A stretch of 64,000 nt of DNA from Microbacterium sp. MPKO10 (lineage in GTDB: Bacteria; Actinomycetota; Actinomycetes; Actinomycetales; Microbacteriaceae): the NCBI RefSeq assembly GCF_026107415.2, contig NZ_JAPCHX010000006.1:310001-374000 (forward strand), written 5' to 3'. A model generated the notes under the pieces. That model was not told the DNA's origin and did no database searches. It saw only the letters and a program-made list of their open reading frames with translations. The translations under genes and the position numbers were made by a program. Of this stretch, positions 18,835-28,364 are shown piece after piece (position 1 is the stretch's first letter; the number at the start of each line of letters is the position of its first letter).

Positions 18835-19536
18835 CTAGCTCGTTTGCCCCGGCTGCTCGGGCATCTTGAGCGGGATCAGATCGCGCGGAGGCATCGCCTG
18901 GCCGCCGCGGACGACAACAATGCTGCGAAACAGGTCGTTGATCTTGTCGGCGGCGTCGCCGTCGCGGGCCCCGGCTCCAGCCACGACGCCGCGGAGGAAC
19001 CACCGCGGGCCGTCCACGCCAATAAACCGGGCATCGCGCGACTTCGCACCCTCGCTCTGCCCGGCGACAGGCACACGGGCGATGAGCTCGCGCCCAAACG
19101 GCCCGTCGATCTCCTCCGTCGTGCCCCCCTGCTTGTCGATCTGCTCGCGGATCTGATCGCGTGTCTCGTGCCAGAGACCGCGACTGCGCGGAGCGGCGAA
19201 CGGCTGCACCTGCAATGTCGAGTCAGCGTAGTCGAGGCCGACTGCGACAATTCTCTTGGAGGATTCCTCCACCTCGAGGCGGAGGTTGAGCCCCTCGCGC
19301 GGCAGAATCTTCACGCCACCGAGGTCGATGTACGGGCGAACCGGGTTGGCCTCCGCCTCGTCGAACGGGCCGCTTTCGTCCCGGTCTGTCGGCGCTGACT
19401 TCTCGGTCGGGTCGATGGCGTTTTCGTCAGCATCCTCGTCTGCCGATACTGTCTCGCTCGCGCTGTCGAGAGTCGTGTCGTCATCGAGCACATCTTCGGG
19501 ATCGTTCTTGCTCTTCTTGTTCTTCTTACGCACCAT
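18835..19536 (-). CDS. DUF3710 family protein
   Basis: A 233-residue cytoplasmic protein. The first 70 residues are low-complexity, Lys-rich then Asp/Glu-rich. The family core starts near FDEAEANPVRPYIDLGGVKI and includes LRLEVEESSKRIVAVGL, LQVQPFAAPRS and DGPRWFLRGVVAG, with a C-terminal PPRDLIPLKMP. Function is unknown. The gene is flush between dut upstream (1-nt junction) and DUF3159 downstream, so the three behave as one operon. Confidence 0.87.
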   Translation of the reverse strand: MVRKKNKKSKNDPEDVLDDDTTLDSASETVSADEDADENAIDPTEKSAPTDRDESGPFDEAEANPVRPYIDLGGVKILPREGLNLRLEVEESSKRIVAVGLDYADSTLQVQPFAAPRSRGLWHETRDQIREQIDKQGGTTEEIDGPFGRELIARVPVAGQSEGAKSRDARFIGVDGPRWFLRGVVAGAGARDGDAADKINDLFRSIVVVRGGQAMPPRDLIPLKMPEQPGQTS

Positions 19537-19995
19537 TTATGAATCTGCTCCTGTCTGGCGTGACTGATACCCGGTGGAACCGAAACCCGAAGCTCCACGT
19601 GTACTGTCGGGGAGTTCGTCCACGGGAACGAACCGCGCCTGCGTAATCGGCATGACGATCATCTGCGCAATACGGTCGCCGCGCTCAACCCGGTATTCCT
19701 CGGTCGCATCCGTGTTCAGGAGAATCACCTTGATCTCCCCTCGGTAGCCGGCGTCGATCGTACCCGGACTGTTGACGATCGTGATGCCATGCTTGGCGGC
19801 GAGACCGCTGCGGGGCACGACGAACGCGGCAAATCCCTCGGGCAGGGCGATCGACACGCCCGTGCCGACGAGGGCCCGCTGGCCCGGCTGAAGCGTCACC
19901 GATTCGTCGGCGACCAGATCGGCACCGGCGTCGAACGGGTGGGCGTAGCTCGGAGGCTGGGGCGCGATAATGGGTACGTCTGCGCTATCAGTCAC
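19537..19995 (-). CDS. dut: Deoxyuridine 5'-triphosphate nucleotidohydrolase
   Basis: A 152-residue trimeric-type dUTPase with all five motifs: HPFDAGADL, VPRSGLAAKHGI, VNSPGTIDAGYRGEIKVIL with the catalytic Asp and Tyr, RGDRIAQMIV, and the C-terminal P-loop-like RGASGFGSTG. It hydrolyses dUTP to dUMP, keeping uracil out of DNA and feeding dTMP synthesis. The GTG at 19995 is chosen because TACTCT lies 6 nt upstream and the family starts at this point. It is first in an operon with DUF3710 and DUF3159 and is divergent from DUF3093. Confidence 0.96.
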   Translation of the reverse strand: MTDSADVPIIAPQPPSYAHPFDAGADLVADESVTLQPGQRALVGTGVSIALPEGFAAFVVPRSGLAAKHGITIVNSPGTIDAGYRGEIKVILLNTDATEEYRVERGDRIAQMIVMPITQARFVPVDELPDSTRGASGFGSTGYQSRQTGADS

Positions 19996-20001
19996 AGATC
20001 G

Positions 20002-20007
20002 AGAGTA
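20002..20007 (-). promoter_or_regulatory. -10 hexamer TACTCT, leaderless start of dut
   Basis: TACTCT is separated by 6 nt from the dut GTG at 19995 and lies in the 39-bp gap shared with the divergent DUF3093 gene. Confidence 0.5.
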
Positions 20008-20034
20008 GTGCAGAAACCTGATCGAAGAGGAACT

Positions 20035-20499
20035 TTGACTATCTACAACGAACGCCTGTGGCCCGCCAAATGGATTCCGTGGGCGCTTCTTCTCGTCATC
20101 CCCGCTACTTTGCTCGTGCTGCAGCCCGTGTCTTGGCTGGTCGGAGCAATAACCGGGCCGATCCTCTACCTCGCGTGCCTCGCATTGTGGATTCTGTCGG
20201 CAAGCACTTTGGCAGTGGAAGACGGAACCCTGAGGGCGGGACGCGCGACGATTGACACGCAATTCCTCGGTGAAGCCGAGGCGATCTACGCAGACGACGC
20301 GTTCGCCGCCCGTGGACGGGACCTGGATCCGCGAGCCTGGCTGGTCATCCGCGGCGGGGTGAAAGACGTTGTCCGTGTCCCCGTGACGGATCAGGATGAC
20401 CCGACGCCGTACTGGCTGCTGTCGACGAGGTCCGCAGACGCGTTGGCCGCCGCGATCAATGATGCACGGCGGCCAACGGCTCGGATTGAGGGCGAATAG
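20035..20499 (+). CDS. DUF3093 family membrane protein
   Basis: A 154-residue protein with the family N-terminus TIYNERLWPAKWIPW. Two adjacent membrane segments (about 13-33 and 37-58) precede a soluble domain with DPRAWLVIRGG and a terminal PYWLLSTRSADALAAAI. It starts at a TTG with AGAGGA about 4 nt upstream; no ATG or GTG fits the family's length. Function is unknown. It sits between dut and DUF4193 as in most actinobacteria. Confidence 0.85.
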   Translation: MTIYNERLWPAKWIPWALLLVIPATLLVLQPVSWLVGAITGPILYLACLALWILSASTLAVEDGTLRAGRATIDTQFLGEAEAIYADDAFAARGRDLDPRAWLVIRGGVKDVVRVPVTDQDDPTPYWLLSTRSADALAAAINDARRPTARIEGE

Positions 20500-20793
20500 T
20501 CAGGAAGCACACTCGATGCACACAGGACCGAGCTTCTCCTGGTGGTCGAGCTGCGAACGGTGCTTCACGATGAAGCAGTTCACACACGTGAACTCGTCTG
20601 CCTGGGGAGGCAGCACAACGACGTCCAGGTCGACGTCGGAGAGATCGGCGCCCGGCAGGTCGTAACCCGCGGGGTTGTCGGCGTCCTCGACGTCAACGGT
20701 GCCCGACATCTTGTCAGGAACACGCTCCTTGAGTGCCTCAATGGAGTCGGAGTCTTCCTCCGACTTACGGGGAGCGTCGTAATCCGTTGCCAT
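20500..20793 (-). CDS. DUF4193 family zinc-ribbon-like protein
   Basis: A 97-residue acidic protein starting MATDYDAPRKSEED, which is the conserved family start. Two cysteine pairs near the C-terminus, CVNC and CIEC, probably bind zinc. The middle is rich in Asp (DLSDVDLDVVVLP). Function is unknown; it is strongly conserved in actinobacteria. GGAAAAGA precedes the ATG. It converges on DUF3093 with the two stop codons adjacent and is divergent from sepH. Confidence 0.88.
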   Translation of the reverse strand: MATDYDAPRKSEEDSDSIEALKERVPDKMSGTVDVEDADNPAGYDLPGADLSDVDLDVVVLPPQADEFTCVNCFIVKHRSQLDHQEKLGPVCIECAS

Positions 20794-21023
20794 TCTTTTC
20801 CACTTCTCGCTTTCAGGGGGCCAAACAAAATCGGCGGCCACAGTTTGCACCATCGGATCGCAAAGAGCAAACCGCTTTCCGCGGTCCGCGACGGCAGATA
20901 TCGGGTGGTCGGGACTGCGTGTCAGATCCAACTCACGGCACGCCCGCGTTATTCCCGCGATTTCCGGGTAATCCGTGTGACGATGGCGGTCAAGAAGTTG
21001 CCAGCCGGAAAGGCGTTTCGCTC
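20794..21023. other. Intergenic region between DUF4193 and sepH
   Basis: A 230-bp divergent promoter region. It contains several short inverted repeats (for example around 20878-20890), but I see no gene, RNA fold or operator I can name. Confidence 0.4.
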
Positions 21024-22094
21024 ATGCAAGATCTGAAGGTAATCGGGGTCGAGGACGGAGCCCTCGTCGCTGCCACGGAGCAGGGGCAACGTTTCCGCAT
21101 CGTCATCAACGAAGTCCTGCTCTCGCATCTGAGGCCGCCGAAGGAAGCCCACGCCGAGGAGCGTCGGCTCAGTCCGCGCGAAGTCCAAGCACACATCCGC
21201 TCAGGACTCTCGGCCGAGGAAGTCGCCGACCTCACCGGCGCAAGCCCGGAATATGTCCAACGCTTCGAAGGGCCAGTTCTCGCGGAGCGCGAGCACATCG
21301 TCGGGTCGGCATTGAGTGTTCCTGTGTTGTCTGCGATGGAGATCGCCGGAGACGACGAACCGACTTTCGGTGCAGCGATCGCCGCTCGGCTTGAAGGGCT
21401 CGAGGCGTCAGGAGAACGGTGGACGAGCTGGAAGGACCCGGCCGACGGTTGGGTCGTGAAGCTGTCGTTCACAGCAGCGACAATCGATCACGACGCCCGC
21501 TGGAGCTACGAGCCGAAGAAGCACACGCTGGCACCACTCAACCAGGAGGCAATCACCCTGTCACAGCAGGGCGAGCTTCCTCACGGCATGATCCCGCGGC
21601 TCCGTGCCGTCGAAAGCGACGCGCCGCCAACGCGTGAGGCTCCGGAGACGGACGATTCGCGCTTCGACAGCGGTGCATTCCGCTTCACGCAGAACGACGG
21701 GGAAGATTCTCGAACGATCGCTGTGCTCGAACCGGCGGCGCTCTCGCCGCGGCATCCATCCGCGGCGTCCCACGCCGCGATCAACCGGGGCTCCGCGTCT
21801 GCAGAGTCTGGAACGTCGAATCAGACCGCCGATCTTCTCGAAGCTTTGCGCAAACGTCGCGGGCAGCGGGAGTCAGCACCGGCTAGTGACGGCATCGAGG
21901 CTGAGACGACCCGCGACGACGAGGTGAACACACCCCTCGACTTTGGCGCGCTTGCGTCGCACGAAACATCGGATGCTGCGCCAGAAGACTCAGCCGAGGA
22001 GAAGCGCTCATCCGCGAAGGCCAAGCGCGGTCGTGCTGCGATGCCCTCGTGGGACGAGATCGTCTTCGGGGCACGCTCCGACTCTGACGAATAG
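21024..22094 (+). CDS. sepH: Septation protein SepH
   Basis: A 356-residue protein. The N-terminus MQDLKVIGVEDGALV and the following DUF3071 domain with a helix-turn-helix-like segment (SPREVQAHIRSGLSAEEVADLTG, about 60-82) match SepH. The C-terminal 150 residues are a disordered, acidic and Ser/Ala-rich linker ending in a short conserved segment, RAAMPSWDEIVFG. In Streptomyces SepH binds FtsZ and stimulates its assembly at division sites. The ATG at 21024 is the conserved start; GAAAGG is about 10 nt upstream. It is the first gene of a plus-strand stretch and converges on the phosphodiesterase gene. Confidence 0.92.
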   Translation: MQDLKVIGVEDGALVAATEQGQRFRIVINEVLLSHLRPPKEAHAEERRLSPREVQAHIRSGLSAEEVADLTGASPEYVQRFEGPVLAEREHIVGSALSVPVLSAMEIAGDDEPTFGAAIAARLEGLEASGERWTSWKDPADGWVVKLSFTAATIDHDARWSYEPKKHTLAPLNQEAITLSQQGELPHGMIPRLRAVESDAPPTREAPETDDSRFDSGAFRFTQNDGEDSRTIAVLEPAALSPRHPSAASHAAINRGSASAESGTSNQTADLLEALRKRRGQRESAPASDGIEAETTRDDEVNTPLDFGALASHETSDAAPEDSAEEKRSSAKAKRGRAAMPSWDEIVFGARSDSDE

Positions 22095-22099
22095 CGAGC

Positions 22100-23230
22100 C
22101 TACGACCACGCTCCGAGACGAATGAAGGGGACGCTGCGTTCGTCGTCGGAGAGCGACCCGTGTTGCCCGATCATTCTCCGTGACGATGCTGAGGCCGGTG
22201 TGCCGTCATAGAATGCTACGCGCGTGCGTGCCGTAACGAGCACATCCCCGATGCGGGCGTGCACGGCGGGATCTACGGAACCGTACCAGCCGGCATTCAC
22301 AGCCTCATCCCGCGTCGCAACGACGGCAGCGTCACCGAGGCTGTGCCGCCAGCGCTCCGCGATCTCGCTCGCGCGAGCAGCGTCATCGATGTACAGCTGC
22401 AGAAACCGTGGCTCTCCCCCAACCGCCTCCACGCCCTCGAGAAGTCTGGGATCGGAGTCGTACAGAATCTGGTTCTGGTGAGGCACATCGACGATCCCGT
22501 GGTCTGCGGTGACGAGAATCCCCGTGCGTGCGGAGTCCACGATGCCGTGAAGCCGTGTGATCTCAGAGTCAATAGTCTCGAGGGAGGCCACCCAGCGATC
22601 GCTGCGCCACCCGTGCTTGTGCGCGATCTTATCCAACTCCGGCAGGTACAGGTAGATGAAGCGAGGATGCTTGTCGCGAACGATCGCGGCCGCAGCATCC
22701 ACACGATCGGCGATGGTGGCTGCGGACACATACCGTGACCCGCGCAGCACGGCGCGTGTGAATCCCGAGCCATCGAATGCCCGCGGACCGACCGCAACGG
22801 CTCCCGCACCGGCGTCAGTCATCGTCTCGAAGAGGGTCCTGGAGCGCTGCCAGGTATCGGGAGATGAAAGCTCGTCCCAGCCCTTGAGCTGGTTGACAAG
22901 GCGATGATTCTCAGGGTCACGGATGCGATACCCGAGCATCCCGTGTTCGCCGGGCAGCTTCCCCGTGAGGATTGTCGGAAGCGATGCCGCGGTCGTCGAC
23001 GGAACGGGCGCCCGTAAGGAGCGCCCGCGGTGGGAGGCGAGGAACCGTGCATGCCCGGCACGTTCCGCGAGGTTGGCACTGCCCAGGCCATCGACAACGA
23101 CGACGATCGTGCTCGTCACCGGGGTCAGCCCCAGGGCCCCGTGCTGGCCGCGCATCGTCGTGAGAAATTCCCCGGCGAGTACGGCAAGGCTCCGGGATTG
23201 CGAGCCTTCTATCGGTAGCATTGTCGTCAT
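22100..23230 (-). CDS. Alkaline phosphatase family protein (nucleotide pyrophosphatase/phosphodiesterase fold)
   Basis: About 376 residues. The N-terminal strand [15 protein letters not shown] supplies the first metal-binding Asp, followed by the nucleophile region [14 protein letters not shown] with a conserved Thr/Ser. Later metal ligands are in [15 protein letters not shown] (Asp and His) and [10 protein letters not shown] (Asp, His). These mark the type I phosphodiesterase branch of the alkaline phosphatase superfamily. The substrate is unknown. No signal peptide is visible. The family lies beside sepH and parC in many actinobacteria. I chose ATG 23230; an in-frame start at 23290 would add 20 atypical residues. 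Confidence 0.85.
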   Translation of the reverse strand: MTTMLPIEGSQSRSLAVLAGEFLTTMRGQHGALGLTPVTSTIVVVVDGLGSANLAERAGHARFLASHRGRSLRAPVPSTTAASLPTILTGKLPGEHGMLGYRIRDPENHRLVNQLKGWDELSSPDTWQRSRTLFETMTDAGAGAVAVGPRAFDGSGFTRAVLRGSRYVSAATIADRVDAAAAIVRDKHPRFIYLYLPELDKIAHKHGWRSDRWVASLETIDSEITRLHGIVDSARTGILVTADHGIVDVPHQNQILYDSDPRLLEGVEAVGGEPRFLQLYIDDAARASEIAERWRHSLGDAAVVATRDEAVNAGWYGSVDPAVHARIGDVLVTARTRVAFYDGTPASASSRRMIGQHGSLSDDERSVPFIRLGAWS

Positions 23231-23298
23231 CGTGGCCAGTCTTCCACACCCGTGTGAGACAGGGCCGTCAGCACACCAGAGAGATCCCACATACCCGA

Positions 23299-25758
23299 AT
23301 GGCCCGCTCGAAAGAACCTACTCCCCCTGAACAGATCGCCGAACGTGTCGAAGACATCGACGTCGCATCCGAGATGCAGGGGTCATTTCTCGAATACGCC
23401 TACTCGGTCATCTATTCCCGCGCCCTACCCGATGCACGCGATGGGCTGAAGCCCGTTCAGCGGCGCATCATCTATCAGATGGCGCAGATGGGGCTCCGCC
23501 CCGACCGTGGTCATGTGAAGTCGGCGCGTGTCGTTGGCGAGGTGATGGGAAAGCTCCACCCCCACGGCGACTCGGCGATCTACGATGCCCTCGTCCGCCT
23601 TGCACAGCCGTGGACGATGCGTCTGCCGCTCATCGATGGCCACGGGAACTTCGGCTCCCTCGACGATGGCCCCGCAGCACAGCGGTACACCGAGGCGCGA
23701 CTCGATGCCGCGGCTCTCGCCCTTGCCGAGAACCTCGACGAAGACGTCGTCGATTTCGTGCCCAACTATGACAACCAGTTCCAGCAGCCAGCAGTTCTTC
23801 CTGCAGCGTTCCCGAATCTGCTCGTCAATGGCACCACGGGAATCGCCGTCGGCATGGCGACAAACATGTCTCCCCACAACCTCATCGAGGTAGTGGGCGC
23901 CGCGCGACACCTCATCGACAACCCCGATGCCACGCTCGAGGACCTGATGGAGTTTGTGCCCGGGCCCGATCTGCCCTCGGGCGGAACAATTGTCGGTCTT
24001 GACGGCATCAAAGACGCCTATGCAACGGGCCGCGGCGCGTTCAAAACCCGAGCTCGTGTCTCGATCGAACCCATCACGGCACGCAAAACAGGTCTCGTCG
24101 TCACAGAGCTGCCTTACCTGGTCGGCCCGGAAAAAGTGATCGAGAAGATCAAATCCGGCGTGCAATCGAAGAAGCTCAGTGGCATCTCAGACGTCACCGA
24201 CCTCACCGATCGTGCCCACGGACTCCGCCTCGTCATCGGGCTCAAGACCGGCTTCAGCCCGGAAGCCGTCCTCGAGCAGCTCTATCGCCACACACCCCTG
24301 GAAAACTCCTTCAGCATCAACAGCGTCGCTCTCGTCAATGGCGGGCCGCAGACGCTGGGTTTGAAAGAGCTGCTTTCGGTGTACATCGATCACCGGCTGG
24401 AGGTCGTGACCCGACGCTCACGGTATCGCCTCGCCCGCCGCCAGGAACGACTGCACCTCGTCGAGGGGCTGCTCATCGCCATTCTGGACATCGACGAGGT
24501 CATCCAGGTGATCCGCACGAGCGACGACAGCGAGCAGGCCCGGACGCGACTGATGGACGTCTTCGATCTCAGCCAGGTGCAATCGGAGTACATACTCGAG
24601 CTGCGGCTCCGTCGCCTCACGAAGTTCTCGCGCATCGAGCTGGAGGCCGAACTCGATGAGCTGAAGAAGGAGATTGCCTCTCTCGAGGAGCTGCTGGGCT
24701 CTGACACGCTCCTGAAGGCTCTTGTCTCGTCCGAGCTGGATGAGGCGGCAGAGAAATTCGGCACTCCGCGCCGCACGCTTCTGACTGAGGCGAAGCCCAG
24801 CATCGCCACCGCGGGTCGAGGCAAGAAATCAGCCCCGGTCCTCGAGATTCAGGACTCCCCCTGCCGCGTGTATCTCGGTGCAACGGGCCGCGCAGTTCGC
24901 GTGGATCTGGGAGACGGCGCCGAAATCGCGCATCCGACCCGACGCAGCAAACACGATGCGATCCTGACGTTCATCGACACGACGACGCGCAGCGAACTCG
25001 GTGCTGTGACGAGCACAGGACGCCTCGTCCGCTTCACACCTGTCGATCTTCCGTCCGTTCCCGCATCCAGCATCCAGCTGCGCGCGGGTGTGCGTATCGG
25101 CGACTACCTCGCACTCGGCAATCGCACAGAACGGGTCCTTGCCATTATCTCTCTCGATGAGACCCGCACCCTCGCGCTTGGAACAGCACAGGGCACGGTG
25201 AAGCGATTGCAGATGGGATCGTGGCCGAACAAGCCAGACTTCGACGTGATCACCCTGAAAGATCACGACACGCTGGTGGGCGCCGCACTCGCAGATGACG
25301 ACGATCAGCTCGTCTTCGTGTCGAGTGACACTCAGCTGTTGACCTATGCGGCATCCGCCGTGAGGCCACAGGGCCGCACAGCATCCGGAATGGCGGGCAT
25401 CAAACTGACGACCGGCGCCGACGCGGTATTCTTCGGGGTCGCCGGCGCGACGGCCGGACGTCATGTGGTCGCTACGGTCGCCGTCAACACACAGATGCTC
25501 GACGGCACCGACCCAGGGTCGGCGAAAGTGTCGTATCTCAGTGACTTCCCCGTCAAGGGGCGTGCAACGGGCGGAGTGCGGGCTCAGCGCCTGTTGAAGG
25601 GCGAGGACAGACTGTCGGTGGCCTGGGTGGGCCCCGCTCCCGTCTTCGCCGTCGCCTCGGACGGCACGCCTCGGGTGCTCCCTGCGGCGGGCGCGAAGCG
25701 GGACGGCTCGGGAGAACCGCTCGAAGGGGCCGTTGCCGCGCTGGGCCACCACATCTGA
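23299..25758 (+). CDS. parC: Type IIA DNA topoisomerase subunit A (ParC-like)
   Basis: An 819-residue DNA gyrase/topoisomerase IV A subunit. The winged-helix domain contains [12 protein letters not shown] (quinolone region, Ser92 and Asp96) and the DNA-cleaving Tyr130 in [11 protein letters not shown] coiled coil with Leu/Glu repeats spans about 430-500, then a C-terminal beta-pinwheel runs to the end. I did not find a canonical GyrA box (QRRGGKG), which favours the second actinobacterial enzyme (ParC-like) over GyrA. It decatenates or relaxes DNA together with the B subunit encoded convergently next door. The ATG at 23299 begins the usual short basic N-terminus. Confidence 0.87.
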   Translation: MARSKEPTPPEQIAERVEDIDVASEMQGSFLEYAYSVIYSRALPDARDGLKPVQRRIIYQMAQMGLRPDRGHVKSARVVGEVMGKLHPHGDSAIYDALVRLAQPWTMRLPLIDGHGNFGSLDDGPAAQRYTEARLDAAALALAENLDEDVVDFVPNYDNQFQQPAVLPAAFPNLLVNGTTGIAVGMATNMSPHNLIEVVGAARHLIDNPDATLEDLMEFVPGPDLPSGGTIVGLDGIKDAYATGRGAFKTRARVSIEPITARKTGLVVTELPYLVGPEKVIEKIKSGVQSKKLSGISDVTDLTDRAHGLRLVIGLKTGFSPEAVLEQLYRHTPLENSFSINSVALVNGGPQTLGLKELLSVYIDHRLEVVTRRSRYRLARRQERLHLVEGLLIAILDIDEVIQVIRTSDDSEQARTRLMDVFDLSQVQSEYILELRLRRLTKFSRIELEAELDELKKEIASLEELLGSDTLLKALVSSELDEAAEKFGTPRRTLLTEAKPSIATAGRGKKSAPVLEIQDSPCRVYLGATGRAVRVDLGDGAEIAHPTRRSKHDAILTFIDTTTRSELGAVTSTGRLVRFTPVDLPSVPASSIQLRAGVRIGDYLALGNRTERVLAIISLDETRTLALGTAQGTVKRLQMGSWPNKPDFDVITLKDHDTLVGAALADDDDQLVFVSSDTQLLTYAASAVRPQGRTASGMAGIKLTTGADAVFFGVAGATAGRHVVATVAVNTQMLDGTDPGSAKVSYLSDFPVKGRATGGVRAQRLLKGEDRLSVAWVGPAPVFAVASDGTPRVLPAAGAKRDGSGEPLEGAVAALGHHI

Positions 25759-25804
25759 GGACGGGCGACGACGCTGGGCAATGCCGACCGGCTATGGACG
25801 CCGG

Positions 25805-27898
25805 TCAGACATCGATGCGTTCCTGGCTGAGGCTGTCCGAATTGGCGATGATGAACTCCTTGCGCGGCGGGACATCGTTGCCCATCAGCAGCTCGAAGAC
25901 GGCATCCGCAGCCTCGGCGTCCTCAATGCGCACCCGTCTCAGAGTGCGGTGCCTGCGGTCCATCGTGGTTTCTGCCAGCTGGTCGGCGTCCATCTCGCCG
26001 AGTCCCTTGTACCGCTGAATCGGCTCCTTGTACTTCTTTTTGCTGCGCTCGAGGCCCTTGAGCACACCGTGCAGCTCTTGCTCGGAATAGGTATACATGA
26101 CGTCGTTCGGCTTCGAACCGCCATTGACGGCCACCACACGATGCAAAGGTGGCACGGCAGCGTATACTCGGCCTGCCTCGACGAGCGGTCGCATGTACCG
26201 GAAGAAGAGCGTCAGCAGGAGCATCCGGATGTGAGCACCATCGACGTCGGCGTCGCTCATGAAGATGACCTTGCCGTAGCGCGAACTGTCGAGATCGAAT
26301 GTGCGCCCCGAACCGGCCCCGATCACCTGGATGATCGCCGCGCACTCCGCATTCGACAGCATGTCGCTGACCGATGCCTTCTGCACGTTGAGGATCTTGC
26401 CTCGAATGGGAAGCAGTGCCTGGTAGCTGCTGTCGCGTGCCAGCTTGGCCGTGCCGAGCGCCGAGTCTCCCTCGACGATGAACAGCTCGCTTTGCGCCAC
26501 GTCGTTCGAACGACAGTCGACGAGTTTGGCGGGGAGCGTCGAGTTCTCGAGGGCATTCTTACGGCGCTGCGTCTCTTTGTGCGCTCGCGCGGAGATCCGT
26601 GACTTCATCTCGGCGACAACCTTGTCGAGGACGACAGAACTCTGGTTCTTATCGTCACGCTTTGACGACGAGAACTTGGCCGTCAGCGCGTCGGTCAGCA
26701 CCTTCGACACGATCGTCCGGGCCGCGGGAGTGCCGAGGACCTCTTTGGTCTGCCCTTCGAACTGCGGCTCGGGAAGTCTGACGTTGAGCACGGCCGTCAA
26801 GCCGGCGAGCACATCGTCTTTCTCGACTTTGTCGTTGCCCGCCTTGAGTCGGCGCGCATTGCGCTCGACTTCCCGACGCAGCACCTTGAGAAGACCTTGT
26901 TCGAACCCTGAATGGTGAGTGCCGCCTTTGGGCGTCGCAATGATGTTCACGAACGATCGCACAGTGGTGTCGTACCCGGTCCCCCAGCGAAGCGCGATGT
27001 CGACCTCGCAGGTGCGATCGAGTTCGGTCGAGACCATCGAACCATCGGCCTGTAGCGTGGGAACGGTCTCGGTGAATGTTCCGGATCCGGTCACCCGCCA
27101 GATGTCTGTCAGCGCAGCGTCCGGGGCTAGGTACTCGACAAACTCTGAGATTCCGCCGTCAAAGCGGTATTCGCTCGTCACGGCGTCTTGCGGCGCAGCG
27201 CCTGCCCGCTCGTCGTCGATGCGGATTGTCAGGCCGGGAACGAGGAATGCCGTCTGGCGTGCGCGGCTCTGAAGGTCGTCGACGTTGAACGTCGCGCCCT
27301 TTTCGAAGATCTGACGGTCGGCCCAGTAGCGGACGCGCGATCCGGTCACGCCCTTCTTCACCCGGCCGACGACGCGCAGCTCACTCTTCTTTTTGAACGG
27401 CGTGAAGGGAGCTTCCGGGCTCGGTTCGCCTCCGTTGTCGTCGAAGACGCCGGGCTCGCCGCGGTGGAATGACATTGCCCAGGTCTTTCCGTCTCTGTCG
27501 ACTTCGACGTCGAGACGTTCAGACAGTGCGTTGACGACGGAAGCGCCGACGCCGTGCAGGCCTCCGGAGGAGGCATACGATCCGGTGCCGAACTTGCCGC
27601 CCGCATGCAGCTTGGTGAACACCACCTCGATACCGGTCAGACCGGTCTTCGGCTCGATATCAATCGGGATGCCGCGGGCGTGGTCAATGACCTCGACGCT
27701 GTCGTCTTCGCGCAGCCTGATCTCGATGTGGTCGCCGTGCCCGGCAAGGGACTCGTCGACTGCGTTGTCGATCACTTCCCAGAGACAGTGCATGAGGCCG
27801 CGGGACCCGTTGGAGCCGATGTACATTCCGGGACGCTTGCGCACAGCCTCCAGGCCCTCGAGGACGGAGAGATGGCGGGCAGAATAGTCAGAACTCAC
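25805..27898 (-). CDS. parE: Type IIA DNA topoisomerase subunit B (ParE-like)
   Basis: A 697-residue B subunit. The GHKL ATPase has EVIDNAVDES (catalytic Glu and Asn), IDHARGIPID and GGLHGVGASVVNALS. The TOPRIM domain has the EGDSALGTAK motif and the DADVD metal site in MSDADVDGAH. The short form lacks the long gyrase insert, and EGDSALG rather than EGDSAGG is typical of the actinobacterial ParE-like group. GTG 27898 is supported by a TACTGT hexamer 7 nt upstream. It converges on parC with 46 bp between stops, so the two subunits are transcribed separately. Confidence 0.88.
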   Translation of the reverse strand: MSSDYSARHLSVLEGLEAVRKRPGMYIGSNGSRGLMHCLWEVIDNAVDESLAGHGDHIEIRLREDDSVEVIDHARGIPIDIEPKTGLTGIEVVFTKLHAGGKFGTGSYASSGGLHGVGASVVNALSERLDVEVDRDGKTWAMSFHRGEPGVFDDNGGEPSPEAPFTPFKKKSELRVVGRVKKGVTGSRVRYWADRQIFEKGATFNVDDLQSRARQTAFLVPGLTIRIDDERAGAAPQDAVTSEYRFDGGISEFVEYLAPDAALTDIWRVTGSGTFTETVPTLQADGSMVSTELDRTCEVDIALRWGTGYDTTVRSFVNIIATPKGGTHHSGFEQGLLKVLRREVERNARRLKAGNDKVEKDDVLAGLTAVLNVRLPEPQFEGQTKEVLGTPAARTIVSKVLTDALTAKFSSSKRDDKNQSSVVLDKVVAEMKSRISARAHKETQRRKNALENSTLPAKLVDCRSNDVAQSELFIVEGDSALGTAKLARDSSYQALLPIRGKILNVQKASVSDMLSNAECAAIIQVIGAGSGRTFDLDSSRYGKVIFMSDADVDGAHIRMLLLTLFFRYMRPLVEAGRVYAAVPPLHRVVAVNGGSKPNDVMYTYSEQELHGVLKGLERSKKKYKEPIQRYKGLGEMDADQLAETTMDRRHRTLRRVRIEDAEAADAVFELLMGNDVPPRKEFIIANSDSLSQERIDV

Positions 27899-27905
27899 AC
27901 ACTCA

Positions 27906-27911
27906 ACAGTA
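27906..27911 (-). promoter_or_regulatory. -10 hexamer TACTGT, leaderless start of parE
   Basis: TACTGT is 7 nt before the GTG at 27898. Confidence 0.5.
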
Positions 27912-28079
27912 GTTCGCCCGGTGCCCTCTCCCGGTGATCGACACCCCTCCTGCGCAGGCCGAGCGCCGATGCTACGCGGTGAGCGAACTCGCCGCACATG
28001 AGGAAGCTATTCAGGCGGGTCGTGGTTACATAGGAGCACGAGGGGTGCACAAGGCGCTCCGTGAGGTCAGGAGGAGCTC

Positions 28080-28304
28080 ATGTCGAACACCGGTACACAC
28101 ACTGTCGACGCGGTCCAGCCCCAGCTGACCGCGGCGGATCGATGCGATAGCTGCGGCGCGCAAGCGTACATCCGCGCTGTCGTATCGAACGGCGAGCTGC
28201 TGTTCTGCGCACATCACGGAAAGAAGTACGAGGAGAAGCTCATGGCTGTGGCCGAGAGCTGGCACGACGAGTCAGATCGTCTCCTCGAAGACACTCGCGC
28301 CTGA
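28080..28304 (+). CDS. DUF7455 small zinc-binding protein
   Basis: A 74-residue protein. LTAADRCDSCGAQAYI carries a CxxC pair, and LLFCAHHGKKYEEKL carries a CxHH cluster, giving a likely single zinc site. The C-terminus is a charged helix. It is a small conserved actinobacterial protein of unknown function, usually near sigA or gyrase-type genes. AGGAGG lies 5 nt before the ATG. A 17-bp hairpin follows the stop. Confidence 0.88.
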   Translation: MSNTGTHTVDAVQPQLTAADRCDSCGAQAYIRAVVSNGELLFCAHHGKKYEEKLMAVAESWHDESDRLLEDTRA

Positions 28305-28313
28305 CGCGCTACA

Positions 28314-28351
28314 ACGGCACGGGCGGATGCTTCGGCATCTGCCCGTGCCGT
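28314..28351. terminator. Hairpin with TTCG loop between DUF7455 gene and racemase-like gene
   Basis: A 17-bp stem (one G-T pair) closed by a TTCG tetraloop at 28331-28334 separates two convergent genes. There is only a short T-rich tail. Confidence 0.8.
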
Positions 28352-28364
28352 CGTTAACGCGCTA

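Noticed and set aside
23299-27898. The topoisomerase pair as gyrA and gyrB
   Set aside because: The A subunit lacks a visible GyrA box, the B subunit has EGDSALG, and the genes are convergent away from dnaA/recF; the ParC/ParE-like pair of actinobacteria fits better.
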